A stretch of DNA of 64,000 bases. It comes from Marinisporobacter sp. Lineage in GTDB: Bacteria; Bacillota; Clostridia; Peptostreptococcales; Thermotaleaceae. Numbering within the stretch: position 1 is the stretch's first letter; each line of letters opens with the position of its first letter. A program made the position numbers and the translations under genes. A model generated the notes under the pieces. That model worked only from the letters and a program-made list of their open reading frames with translations, had not been told where the DNA came from and ran no database searches. The DNA lies in assembly GCA_025210525.1 (NCBI GenBank), contig JAOARP010000003.1, forward strand, positions 21,575 to 85,574, given 5' to 3'. Below are positions 25,682 through 35,007 of the stretch, piece after piece.

Positions 25682-27769
25682 TTGAAAAAAATTGGAGAAA
25701 ACCATTTGAAAAAGATGTTTGGAAAAGAAGCAAGATTTAGAAATGGACAATGGGAAGCTATTGATTCTGTTTTGAATAACAGAAGAACGCTTGTTGTTCA
25801 AAAAACAGGATGGGGAAAAAGTGCTGTGTATTTTATAGCAACAAAAATATTACGAGAACAGGGAAAAGGACCAACTATACTCATTAGTCCTTTATTATCA
25901 CTAATGAATAATCAAATAGAAACAGCAGAGAAACTTGGATTAAAGGCTGTAACAATAAATTCAAACAATGTTGATCAATGGAGTGATATAGAGGAAAAAT
26001 TAATTTCAAATGAATGTGATATTTTATTAGTTTCACCTGAAAGACTGGGAAATAGAGAGTTTATAGATAGTGTTTTGAATAGAATTAAATCATCTATTGG
26101 AATGTTTGTTGTTGATGAAGCACATTGTATATCAGATTGGGGACATGACTTTAGACCTGATTATAGAAGGATTTTAAGAATAATTCAAAGCTTACCTAGT
26201 AATATGCCATTATTAGGAACAACGGCAACAGCGAATGAGAGGGTTATATTTGATATAAAAGAACAAGTGGGAGAAGAATTAAATATTCTTAGGGGACCAT
26301 TGACAAGAGAATCATTAAGAATTCAAACTATAAAATTAAATAATCAAGCAGAGCGATTAGCATGGTTGTATGAAAACATAAATAAATTTAATGGTTCAGG
26401 AATTATTTATTGTTTAACTAAAAATGATTGTAATTTAGTTGCAAAATATTTAAGAAACAGAGGAATAGATGCACTAGAATATTATTCATCATTATCGAAA
26501 AGTAGTGAAGGAAATAGACAACTAAGGAATGAAAGAGAAAAAAAACTTATGAATAATCAAGTAAAGGCATTAGTTGCAACAGTAGCTTTAGGCATGGGGT
26601 TTGACAAACCAGATATTGGATTTGTTATACATTATCAAAGGCCAGGTTCACTTGTAGCCTATTATCAACAAATAGGAAGAGCTGGAAGAGGAATTGAGAA
26701 TGCTTATACAATATTATTAAACGGGAAAGAAGACGATGACATACAAGATTACTTTATAAAGAGTGCATTTCCAACAGTAACAGAAATGAATGAAATAATT
26801 AATGCTATTGAAGAAATCCATGAAGGAAGAAGTAAAAGAGATATACTTGGTGATGTAAATATTAAATCAGGTAGAGTTGAAAAATGTTTAAAGTTTTTAG
26901 AAATTGATGGTATTATATATAAAGAAGGAAGTAAATATTATAGATCAGTGAATAAATGGATACCTAATTTTGAAAGAGGAAAAGCTATAACGAAACTAAG
27001 ATATCAAGAATTAGAACAGATGAGAGAGTATGTAGATTATGATGGATGCTACATGAGATTTATTGCAAATGAATTAAATGATCCATTTGCGCATGATTGT
27101 GGAAAATGTTCTAATTGTGTAGGGGAAAAATTCATTTCAGAAAATGTTAATAGAAAAAATGTAATAGAAGCTATACGATTTATAAAAGGTGAGTTTTTAG
27201 AAATAGAACCTAGAAAACAATGGCCGAATAAGGAGATTTCACCAAATGGGAAAATAAATATACCAAAAGATAAACAAGTAGAAAAAGGAATTGCATTGTG
27301 TTCTTATGGAGATGCTGGTTGGGGAGAATTAGTAAAGCAGGGAAAATATAAAGATCATAATTTTGATGATAGACTTGTAGATGCTGCTTATAACTTGTTA
27401 AAAGATAGGATTAAAGAATGGAATATAAACTGGATTACATCAATTCCATCTTTAAGAAGACCAACTTTAGTGAAGAGTTTTGCAGAAAGGTTAGCTAAAA
27501 AATTAGGATTATATTATGAAGAAGTAATATATAAAAAACAACCTACAAAAGAGCAAAAAACTTTTGAAAATAGTAATATGCAGGCTAAAAATGCATTTGA
27601 TGGATTTGCATTGAATAAAGTATATGAAGGTAATGTATTGATTGTAGATGATATGGTAGATTCACGTTGGACATTTGCAGTCACTACATATCTTTTGAGA
27701 GATACTGGAGCTAATCAAGTTTATCCATTTGCTCTGGCTGTTACATCAGGATCGGAAGGTGGGAAATAA
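25682..27769 (+). CDS. RecQ-like helicase with C-terminal phosphoribosyltransferase-like domain
   Basis: About 695 residues; TTG at 25682 follows GGGGTGG and is preferred to GTG 25673. RecQ-type SF2 motifs: KTGWGKSAVYF, SPLLSLMNNQ, DEAHCISDWGHDFRPDY, TATANERV, VATVALGMGFDKPD, QQIGRAGRG. Then the cysteine cluster of the RecQ zinc domain (CYMRF...HDCGKCSNC). The last 180 residues form a ComF/PRTase-like fold with IPSLRRPTLVKSFAERLAK and the PRPP loop LIVDDMVDSRWT. RecQ enzymes unwind 3'-5'; the PRTase may act on nucleotides or serve as a ligand sensor. The stop is two bases from the DprA-like start, so the two form an operon. Confidence 0.88.
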   Translation: MKKIGENHLKKMFGKEARFRNGQWEAIDSVLNNRRTLVVQKTGWGKSAVYFIATKILREQGKGPTILISPLLSLMNNQIETAEKLGLKAVTINSNNVDQWSDIEEKLISNECDILLVSPERLGNREFIDSVLNRIKSSIGMFVVDEAHCISDWGHDFRPDYRRILRIIQSLPSNMPLLGTTATANERVIFDIKEQVGEELNILRGPLTRESLRIQTIKLNNQAERLAWLYENINKFNGSGIIYCLTKNDCNLVAKYLRNRGIDALEYYSSLSKSSEGNRQLRNEREKKLMNNQVKALVATVALGMGFDKPDIGFVIHYQRPGSLVAYYQQIGRAGRGIENAYTILLNGKEDDDIQDYFIKSAFPTVTEMNEIINAIEEIHEGRSKRDILGDVNIKSGRVEKCLKFLEIDGIIYKEGSKYYRSVNKWIPNFERGKAITKLRYQELEQMREYVDYDGCYMRFIANELNDPFAHDCGKCSNCVGEKFISENVNRKNVIEAIRFIKGEFLEIEPRKQWPNKEISPNGKINIPKDKQVEKGIALCSYGDAGWGELVKQGKYKDHNFDDRLVDAAYNLLKDRIKEWNINWITSIPSLRRPTLVKSFAERLAKKLGLYYEEVIYKKQPTKEQKTFENSNMQAKNAFDGFALNKVYEGNVLIVDDMVDSRWTFAVTTYLLRDTGANQVYPFALAVTSGSEGGK

Positions 27770-27771
27770 AA

Positions 27772-29124
27772 TTGTATTTATCAGAAGATTCAGTAGCAAT
27801 TATATTGATTTGTAGTAATCTAGCTATATCAAGAAATTTAAATTTAAAACCCTATACCATAACAGAATGGAATAAACTCGCAGATAAATTATTAGATTCA
27901 TCGGTTAAAAGACCTAAAAATTTATTAAAATTAAGTAGAGAAGAATTACAAAAAGAATTAGAATTACCAGATAAAGAGGTAAGTAGACTTTTAGAGTTAC
28001 TATCTAGGGGAGGAAACTTAGCTATTGAGCTTGAAAATTTAAGAAACAAAGGAATAAGAATAGTTACAAGGGCAGATAGAGAATATCCTAGTCAATTCAA
28101 AGAAAAGTTAAAGAAAAAATCACCTCCTGTATTATATTATTGTGGAGATCTTAAATTATTGAATACTGAAGGTATTGCAGTGGTAGGATCGAGGAATATA
28201 GATGAGATAGCTTTAGAATTCACAAAAAAATTAGTTATTAAAGCAGTGGAGGAGAACTTAACTATTTATTCAGGAGGAGCAAAAGGGGTAGATAGTGTTT
28301 CAGAAGAGGAAGCATTAAAGTATAATGGTAGAGTTGTTTCTTTTATAGCAGATGGCTTAGCTAATAGAATAAAAAGAAAACATATAAGAGAGAAGATAAT
28401 GGATGGACAATTATTAGTTTTATCTGCACATCATCCGAATATGACTTTTAAAAGTTGGATTGCAATGGAAAGAAATAAATATGTATATACTTTATCACAT
28501 GCTGCATTTGTAGTATCTGCTGATTACAAAAAAGGTGGTACTTGGGCTGGCGCCACAGAAAATGTTAGAAATAATTGGGTAAAATTAATTGTAAGAAAAG
28601 AAGAAAAATTAAAAGGAAATGAAGAATTATTAAAATTAGGCGGTATTCCACTAGAAGACGTTTTTGAAAATAAAAATTTTGATTTAAAGAAATTCATTGA
28701 AAATAATGAAGGGACAACAATAGAGGATCAACAAGAAAAAGTAGTTCAATCTTCTATATTTGATATCCCAAAAGATATAAAACAAGAAGATAATGCAATA
28801 GTTAAAGATAAATCCAGTCTCGAGACAAAGTTAGATAATAAGGAGATCGAAGAAAATAATCAGAAAAATACTGAACAAGAAAATAAATCAATTATTGAAG
28901 AAGATAAAAAGAGTGAGATTGAATCTGATGATGAAAAAACATATGATATTTATTATATAGCGCTGCCAACAATAAAAAGAATTTTGAAAGAAGAAAAAAA
29001 AGGGGATGAGGTAGCTAGAATATTAAATGTCAATAAGAAACAAGCAAATGATTGGATTAATAGAGCGCTGAAAGATGGAGAAATTAAAAAGTTAACAAGA
29101 CCAGTAAGATATAAGTGTATTTAA
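27772..29124 (+). CDS. DprA/Smf-like (SLOG-fold) protein partnered with RecQ-PRTase
   Basis: 450 residues, TTG start after AAGGTGGG. The Rossmann-like core is clear: GIAVVGSRNIDE, then IYSGGAKGVDSVSEEEAL and a later KGGTWAGATENVRN, the nucleotide-binding set of DprA/Smf. N-terminal region (1-110) carries helices like the SAM/HhH part of DprA. Residues 300-380 are an acidic, low-complexity linker, and the C terminus (ARILNVNKKQANDWINRALKDG) is a winged helix. DprA loads RecA on ssDNA in transformation; here the two-gene arrangement with RecQ-PRTase suggests a defence or conflict system. The housekeeping dprA would be elsewhere. Confidence 0.82.
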   Translation: MYLSEDSVAIILICSNLAISRNLNLKPYTITEWNKLADKLLDSSVKRPKNLLKLSREELQKELELPDKEVSRLLELLSRGGNLAIELENLRNKGIRIVTRADREYPSQFKEKLKKKSPPVLYYCGDLKLLNTEGIAVVGSRNIDEIALEFTKKLVIKAVEENLTIYSGGAKGVDSVSEEEALKYNGRVVSFIADGLANRIKRKHIREKIMDGQLLVLSAHHPNMTFKSWIAMERNKYVYTLSHAAFVVSADYKKGGTWAGATENVRNNWVKLIVRKEEKLKGNEELLKLGGIPLEDVFENKNFDLKKFIENNEGTTIEDQQEKVVQSSIFDIPKDIKQEDNAIVKDKSSLETKLDNKEIEENNQKNTEQENKSIIEEDKKSEIESDDEKTYDIYYIALPTIKRILKEEKKGDEVARILNVNKKQANDWINRALKDGEIKKLTRPVRYKCI

Positions 29125-29164
29125 GAATTTACAAATTAAAAATGAAAAATTAAAAAATGATTTC

Positions 29165-29211
29165 TAAAAAAGATGGGTATTTAAATTTAGAGAACCTATC
29201 TTTTTTCTTTA
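29165..29211 (+). terminator. Terminator after DprA-like gene, variant of the repeat family
   Basis: AAAAAAGATGGGT pairs with AACCTATCTTTTTT (with a G-U), then T run. The GAGTA/GAAA loop is replaced by continued pairing, so this is a plain hairpin that shares just the outer stem with the family. Confidence 0.7.
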
Positions 29212-29219
29212 CCTAAAAT

Positions 29220-29299
29220 CATGTGGGAAAAAGAGGAATATTGTCTATTTTATAGAAATACTTCATAAATAAACTAGACATGAATGAAGAGGTGCAAAA
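29220..29299 (+). promoter_or_regulatory. Upstream block shared with the helicase-peptidase gene
   Basis: CATGTGGGAAAAAGAGGAAT followed by TTGTCTATTTTATAGAA matches 20480-20525. The shared block precedes two different nucleolytic systems. Confidence 0.5.
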
Positions 29300-32017
29300 A
29301 TGCTGAAAAAGAATCCTAGCTGGACAAAAATACAAGGAATAGAAAATTTCATAGCAAGAAAAACAGTAGATTTATCTATATTCAATTATGGGATACATAT
29401 CCCAAATGACTATAGTAATGATTTTTTAGAAATGATTCAAGATCAAAAGATTGATCCAGGAAAAAGTCAAGAAATTACCTTAGAGTTTGATGATCAATCC
29501 TTTCAAGTGCAATTAAAAAATATAAATAGAAAAGGCTACGGTGGAAACACTTTTCAAATACGATATGATTCCAATAAACAATTGATCAATTACTTAACAG
29601 AAAAATTTAAAACAAGCTATCAATACATAGAAACACATCATGATGGAGACGGCAAAAAGAATAAAGTAGAAGTTCCAGAAGAACTAGCAGAATACATAGA
29701 ATTCTACAAAACAGATGAAATGTTTCACTACAAAGTAAAGTTGATTACAAAAGAAAATAAAAATATGAATCAGTCATTAAAAGAAGCCTTTTTCAATTAC
29801 ATAGGACCAAATGACAGTTTAAATAATATTCAAAAATCCTATAAACTAATGTTGCTATTACAATTATTAAACTTAGTTAATAGAGAAGGAAAAGCTGATT
29901 ACGATAAAGTATGTGAAGGTATATGTAAGGTGTACTTAGCTAAACACACAGCAGGAGGGTTAGTAGAAACACCAGATACAGAAATACAGAAAAAAATAGA
30001 TCGTTTAGATAAAAATTTTGTTAAAAGAGAAATGAATAAAAATCCCTATAATGTAATTCACAAAAAAGGATACATCCACCTGGAAAAGATTAAAGATATT
30101 GAATACTTATGTTTTGATGAAGTATTATGGCGAGAATTAAGTGAGGAAGATAAAGAAAATTTAAGAACAATTCTAACGGATAAGCTGGAGTTGTATTACC
30201 GGGAGAGGGTAGAGAGAGAAATGGGCTATTCAAAATTGAAAACGTATTTCGAAAAAATAATGAATGGCTATTTAAATGCAAGGCAATATGAATCTTTTGG
30301 AAGACATGAATTAGGTGAGTTGTTTAGAAAGATAATTCCTGAGTATTTAAAAGATCTTTCATTTATTCAAAAAGATCAGTATCAAATAACTGGATCTATT
30401 GGACAAGGAAATTGGGCAAAGGTGCCTTGGCTTGCTTTAATGAATAAAAAAAGTACAACTTCTACCCAAAGAGGTATATATATCGTTTATTTGTTTTCTG
30501 AAGAGATGAACAAACTCTATTTAACTTTAATGCAAGGAGTAACAGACATTAAAAATGAACATGGAAAAGTTAAAGCAAAAAAATTATTGATAGAAAATGC
30601 ACAAAGCATTAGAAAAGAAGTAGATATACAAGAGACTGAAATAATAAATGATATATATGTATCAAATGGTAACTTAGGAGAGATGTATCAAGCCGGGACT
30701 ATTGCAGCTATAGAGTATGATAAAGGGAATATACCTGATGATACAATATTAATAAAGGATTTAGAAAAGATGATTTTGTACTATGAGCGTTATTTAAATA
30801 AAACAGAAGAGAAAACAGAAATAGATGTAAATGAAGTGGAGGAATCCCCAATGATTATACAAGAAAATTATACCCCAAAAGAATATATCAACCACATTCA
30901 CAACTACATCAACGCCCAAGGCTTTACCTACTCTATAGATACCATCAAAAACTTCTACCTATCCCTTAAAACAAAACCCTTTGTACTCCTTGCTGGTATA
31001 TCAGGGACAGGAAAAAGTAAACTTGTAGAATTGTTTGCAGAAGCTATTGGGGCAACGAGCGAAAATAGTAGATATACCATTATTCCTGTAAGACCTGACT
31101 GGTCAGATCCATCAGATTTATTGGGATATAAAAATATAGAAAATAAATTTCAAGCAGGACCTTTAACCAATATTATCAAAAAGGCTGTTGAGGATACATC
31201 TGGACAACCTTATTTTGTTTGCTTAGATGAAATGAACCTAGCAAGGGTTGAGTATTATTTTAGTGATATATTATCCCTTATGGAAACGAGAAAAAGAAGG
31301 GATGGTATTAAGACAGATATCTTATTAAAGGATGAAATCTTTGGGGATGATGAAAAAGCAAAAAGTGATTATTCTCACTTATATATTCCAGAAAATTTAT
31401 ACATCATTGGTACGGTGAATATGGATGAGACTACTTTTCCTTTTAGTAAAAAGGTTTTAGATAGAGGGAATACTATTGAATTTAATCATGTGAATTTATC
31501 CTTAGGGATAGATATTTTAGAGGAAACAGAAGAAGTAGACCCAATTTTAATGAAGAATGAAACCCTTTATTCAAAATATTTAAAGCTAAAGGATTGCTTA
31601 GAGAATAGAGAGATGATTATAGAGATCGTAGCAATTTTAGAAAAGATTAATGAAATATTAGAAAATGTTGGATTACATTTTGGATATCGGGTAAGGGATG
31701 AAATTATTTTTTATATGGCTTATGCAGTGAAGGAAGAGTTGATGTCTTTTGATGAGGCAATGGATTATGAGATTCTTCAAAAAATCCTTCCTAGAATTCA
31801 AGGAAGTAATGGAAGGATTAAAGATGTATTGATTCAATTATACAAATATCTTTCTGGAGAGAGTAACAATGAATACGATATATATAAGGATGATAATGCA
31901 AAGAGGATGAAGAATTACCTAGCAGCTAATAATGTGAAATATCCTTTGTCTAGTGGGAAAATTGCAAAAATGATGAGGAGGTATGAATCAGATGGATTCA
32001 CAACCTTCTGGGAATAA
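29300..32017 (+). CDS. McrB-like AAA+ GTPase of a type IV-like restriction system
   Basis: 905 residues, RBS AAGAGGTG. An N-terminal 200-residue part of unknown fold is followed by a DUF3578/MrcB-like recognition domain (about 310-480; GSIGQGNWAKVPWLALM, then TTSTQRGIYIVYLFSEEM). The AAA+ motor has Walker A AGISGTGKSKL (near 566), Walker B YFVCLDEMNLARVEYYF (near 636) and sensor GTVNMDETTFPFSKKVLDR (near 708). McrB-type motors translocate on modified DNA and drive a nuclease partner, encoded next with 35 bases of overlap. Target modification cannot be read from the sequence. Confidence 0.9.
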   Translation: MLKKNPSWTKIQGIENFIARKTVDLSIFNYGIHIPNDYSNDFLEMIQDQKIDPGKSQEITLEFDDQSFQVQLKNINRKGYGGNTFQIRYDSNKQLINYLTEKFKTSYQYIETHHDGDGKKNKVEVPEELAEYIEFYKTDEMFHYKVKLITKENKNMNQSLKEAFFNYIGPNDSLNNIQKSYKLMLLLQLLNLVNREGKADYDKVCEGICKVYLAKHTAGGLVETPDTEIQKKIDRLDKNFVKREMNKNPYNVIHKKGYIHLEKIKDIEYLCFDEVLWRELSEEDKENLRTILTDKLELYYRERVEREMGYSKLKTYFEKIMNGYLNARQYESFGRHELGELFRKIIPEYLKDLSFIQKDQYQITGSIGQGNWAKVPWLALMNKKSTTSTQRGIYIVYLFSEEMNKLYLTLMQGVTDIKNEHGKVKAKKLLIENAQSIRKEVDIQETEIINDIYVSNGNLGEMYQAGTIAAIEYDKGNIPDDTILIKDLEKMILYYERYLNKTEEKTEIDVNEVEESPMIIQENYTPKEYINHIHNYINAQGFTYSIDTIKNFYLSLKTKPFVLLAGISGTGKSKLVELFAEAIGATSENSRYTIIPVRPDWSDPSDLLGYKNIENKFQAGPLTNIIKKAVEDTSGQPYFVCLDEMNLARVEYYFSDILSLMETRKRRDGIKTDILLKDEIFGDDEKAKSDYSHLYIPENLYIIGTVNMDETTFPFSKKVLDRGNTIEFNHVNLSLGIDILEETEEVDPILMKNETLYSKYLKLKDCLENREMIIEIVAILEKINEILENVGLHFGYRVRDEIIFYMAYAVKEELMSFDEAMDYEILQKILPRIQGSNGRIKDVLIQLYKYLSGESNNEYDIYKDDNAKRMKNYLAANNVKYPLSSGKIAKMMRRYESDGFTTFWE

Positions 32018-34433
32018 ACAGATAAAGCTTGTAGCTATTGACACACCCAAAATCTATTTTGGTATCAAAGGAAAGTATAAAAAAACAGAATTTGAATATC
32101 CAGAGGATATTTTTGAAAATAACTTTCATTGGGACTGTGTAGATAAAGAAATTTCAGAGGAAGATATCAATGTCCCTAAAAATAAACCTATTTTTTATGA
32201 GTATGAAGATTATCAAATCATTATTGAGAATAAAGGAAAGCATGCTATAAGGTTTTATCATGAAGATAAACGTATTCGAGAGCAGATAGATTATATTACA
32301 GATAATACTATGACAGGGGTCATTAATTTTAATAGTAGTATAGGGCTTAGTGAATTGATTGTTTATGTAGATGAAGTCCCTTATTTGACTATAAGAATAG
32401 AGGTCTTTCCAAAGAAGATTGATTATAAAAAGGATTATTATAATATCTTAAAGGATGTAAATGAAGAGATATACAACTTATCCTTTGAATTTTTAAGAAG
32501 AACCTATTTGAATATGACTATCCTTGAAAAGGAAGGAAATAGTCTTACAGAATATTATCATATCTTGAGGGTTATTTATGAAAAATTAATAAAGTCTATC
32601 AAGGTTGTTATGAATCAACCCCATCATACATTAAAGAGTGAGGGACAAGTTGTCCCTTATCAAAAGCTCAAAAGAGGAAATGAAAAGACCATTCGTTGGA
32701 TGGCTAAGAATCCAGATAAGCTGTATAGAAAAAACGGAAAAATTATTCCTGTAAAAGCTATGGAGTTTAGAAAAATTCCTGCAATCAATACTTATGAGAA
32801 TCAGTTTTTGAAATATATGCTCCTAGGGATTGTGAAAAAATTGAGGGAGCTAAGAAATAAGTATGAAAAGCTAGAGCGGATAAAGGATGAATTGTTTTTA
32901 GAAAAATTAGAGACAATGGTAAAGGAAATAAGCTTTTATATTCATGAGAGCTTTTTAAAAGAGGTCACTCAATTTGAACCAAGGGATTCTTTCTCATTAG
33001 TTTTAAAAATGGCACCAGGATATAGAGAAATTTATAAGTGCTATTTGATGCTTAGAAAGGGATTAACCCTTTATGGTGATATTTTTAAAATGTCTATGAA
33101 GGAATTAGCACAGCTTTATGAATATTGGTGTTTTATTAAGATCAATAGCTTATTAAGGAAAAAGTATAAGTTAATAAAAAATGATATGATCAAAATTAAT
33201 ACTAATGGTATATTTGTTACTTTAAAGAAAGGATCAACTACTAGGGTAACTTATCAAAATCCTAAAAATGGTGAAATATTCACCATATCCTATAATTTAA
33301 AAATGCAATCGGAAACTATTGGTCAAAAGCCTGATAATGTATTTGCTATTTATAAGGATGGAAAAGCTGTTCAGTACAATTATATCTTTGATGCGAAGTA
33401 TCGTTTAAATGGAGCAGAAAGTGGGACAAGTTATAAAAGAAGTTATGATAACCCTGGACCTGAGGAAAGTGATATCAATACGATGCATCGTTATCGTGAT
33501 GCGATTATTTATAATCATAAAGATGTGGATAAGCTTCAAAAGAATATCTTTGGTGCTTTTGTATTATTTCCTTATGATAATGAAGAAGAATATGAAAACC
33601 ATAGATTTTATAGAAGTATTGAATCAGTAAATATAGGAGGAATTCCATTTTTACCTGATGCAACAAAGCTAATGGAAAAGTTTTTAGATGAACTGATTGA
33701 GGAATCTCCATTATCTTCTTATGAAAGAAGATTAGAGCAAAGGGGTAAGGAATATTATTTAAAAAATAATTATTTTGATAGTCGAAATGTATTAGTAGGG
33801 TCTTTAAGAAATAAAGAGCAATTGAAGGTAAATTTAGATTATAAGTTTTATCATACAAGTTTGAAAAATGTTGATATGAAAAATAGAATAGTTAAAACTA
33901 TTGCGATTGCTCAATCTAATAAGACTTTTGGAAAGAATGCAGGAGTTTTGTATTATGGAAAAGTAAAGGAAATAAAAATTATAAAACGTAGTGAAATAAA
34001 AGAAATTCCTATTCAATCTGGTAAAGACCCCAATGAACTTTATGTGCGATTTGAGATTGAAGAGTGGCAAAAACTTAAACCCTCTATTCAAGTAGAACGC
34101 TTTAATGTGATTAGAGTTATGTACACGACTGATTATTTATTACATCATGCAGAGAGTATTTCTGAGCTATGTATAAAATCAGCAGAAGAATTTAGAATAT
34201 GGATGGAATTGAAGCGTTTAGAAAATGAATTAGCTGTTCTTACAAATGATGAAATTGAAACACATACAAGGATAAAAGGTTTTAAGATAGAAGAAAAACA
34301 AATATATTTGTTTGATGATAAAATCAGAGTGATTCAAGATGAGAATTATAGAGATTATGATAGAAAGGATTTTAGAAAAAATCCTAAGAGAATTGTAAGA
34401 ATGATTTGTGAAGAATCGGATTGTATGGTCTAG
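31983..34433 (+). CDS. McrC-like partner: DUF2357 plus PD-(D/E)XK nuclease
   Basis: 816 residues (start 31983; ATG 31992 has better spacing from GAGGAGG and is equally possible). The first 300 residues carry the DUF2357 region (YKKDYYNILKDVNEEIYNL; FRKIPAINTYENQFLKYML). Residues about 440-560 contain the nuclease: KPDNVFAIYKDGKAVQYNY and then FDAKYRL give the D and the D/ExK, as in DUF524/LlaJI-type endonucleases. A C-terminal 200 residues are of unknown fold. It overlaps the McrB gene, fits a motor-nuclease pair, and should cut DNA when driven by it. No methyltransferase is beside it, consistent with modification-dependent action. Confidence 0.82.
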   Translation: MNQMDSQPSGNKQIKLVAIDTPKIYFGIKGKYKKTEFEYPEDIFENNFHWDCVDKEISEEDINVPKNKPIFYEYEDYQIIIENKGKHAIRFYHEDKRIREQIDYITDNTMTGVINFNSSIGLSELIVYVDEVPYLTIRIEVFPKKIDYKKDYYNILKDVNEEIYNLSFEFLRRTYLNMTILEKEGNSLTEYYHILRVIYEKLIKSIKVVMNQPHHTLKSEGQVVPYQKLKRGNEKTIRWMAKNPDKLYRKNGKIIPVKAMEFRKIPAINTYENQFLKYMLLGIVKKLRELRNKYEKLERIKDELFLEKLETMVKEISFYIHESFLKEVTQFEPRDSFSLVLKMAPGYREIYKCYLMLRKGLTLYGDIFKMSMKELAQLYEYWCFIKINSLLRKKYKLIKNDMIKINTNGIFVTLKKGSTTRVTYQNPKNGEIFTISYNLKMQSETIGQKPDNVFAIYKDGKAVQYNYIFDAKYRLNGAESGTSYKRSYDNPGPEESDINTMHRYRDAIIYNHKDVDKLQKNIFGAFVLFPYDNEEEYENHRFYRSIESVNIGGIPFLPDATKLMEKFLDELIEESPLSSYERRLEQRGKEYYLKNNYFDSRNVLVGSLRNKEQLKVNLDYKFYHTSLKNVDMKNRIVKTIAIAQSNKTFGKNAGVLYYGKVKEIKIIKRSEIKEIPIQSGKDPNELYVRFEIEEWQKLKPSIQVERFNVIRVMYTTDYLLHHAESISELCIKSAEEFRIWMELKRLENELAVLTNDEIETHTRIKGFKIEEKQIYLFDDKIRVIQDENYRDYDRKDFRKNPKRIVRMICEESDCMV

Positions 34434-34488
34434 GGGGGCATTGATAAAATAAGGGATAAGATTATATATTGTAAATAAGAGGTGGATT

Positions 34489-34926
34489 ATGAAAAAAATA
34501 ATCATAGGTTTATTATCTTTACTCATAGTCATGATAGTACTATTTCATCTTTTTACCTTTAATCATGTATGGCAAGATTCGGATTTAAGGGATACGATTG
34601 TGGAAAGTGTACAAACTTCTAGTGCTATTGATTTTTCTAAAATCACTGATTTTGAATGGGACAGGATGTATATTCTTCATCCCTATACACCTGTTGATAT
34701 GGTTTTTGAAGAGGAAGGGATTAAGATACCTAATAATAATTTTAATGTTGAATACTTTGAAAGCATCAATATGCTTGCTTTTATAAAGGAAGATAGATTA
34801 GTGACTTTTGTAGAAATTCCAAGGGATATTTGTAGAGCAAAGTTTGATAAAAATGTCATTAGGTTTAATAAAGGAGAGGCAAAGTTTGATATTTTAAAGG
34901 AAGAGAAGATGATTGTATTTAAATAA
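34489..34926 (+). CDS. Small exported or membrane-anchored protein, unknown
   Basis: 145 residues, RBS AGAGGTGG. N-terminal hydrophobic helix (KKIIIGLLSLLIVMIVLFHLF) without a clear signal peptidase or lipobox site, then a soluble domain (FDFSKITDFEWDRMYILHPYT-like pattern seen around residues 48-68). The same overall design is common in clostridial single-helix surface proteins of unknown role. It lies 55 bases after the nuclease gene and is not obviously part of that system. Confidence 0.65.
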   Translation: MKKIIIGLLSLLIVMIVLFHLFTFNHVWQDSDLRDTIVESVQTSSAIDFSKITDFEWDRMYILHPYTPVDMVFEEEGIKIPNNNFNVEYFESINMLAFIKEDRLVTFVEIPRDICRAKFDKNVIRFNKGEAKFDILKEEKMIVFK

Positions 34927-35007
34927 TAGATGATTCTTGAATAAATAATATCTTCTGTGATATCTTATAAGTATAAGATAGTAGCTTGTAAAAGTGAGGT
35001 TGTATTA

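Noticed and set aside
25549..25740. 63-codon frame before the RecQ gene
   Set aside because: Overlaps the RecQ start in another frame, without RBS or family signal.
563..29211. Terminator repeat family as a CRISPR array or integron attC array
   Set aside because: Copies are kilobases apart with genes between and no uniform spacers, so not CRISPR. No integrase is visible and the structure is a T-tailed hairpin, so attC identity is not supported; the cassette analogy is kept as an analogy.
33505..34091. Leftward frames of 85-117 codons within the McrC-like gene
   Set aside because: Low-complexity Phe/Leu/Ile/Tyr shadows of an AT-rich coding strand, no RBS.
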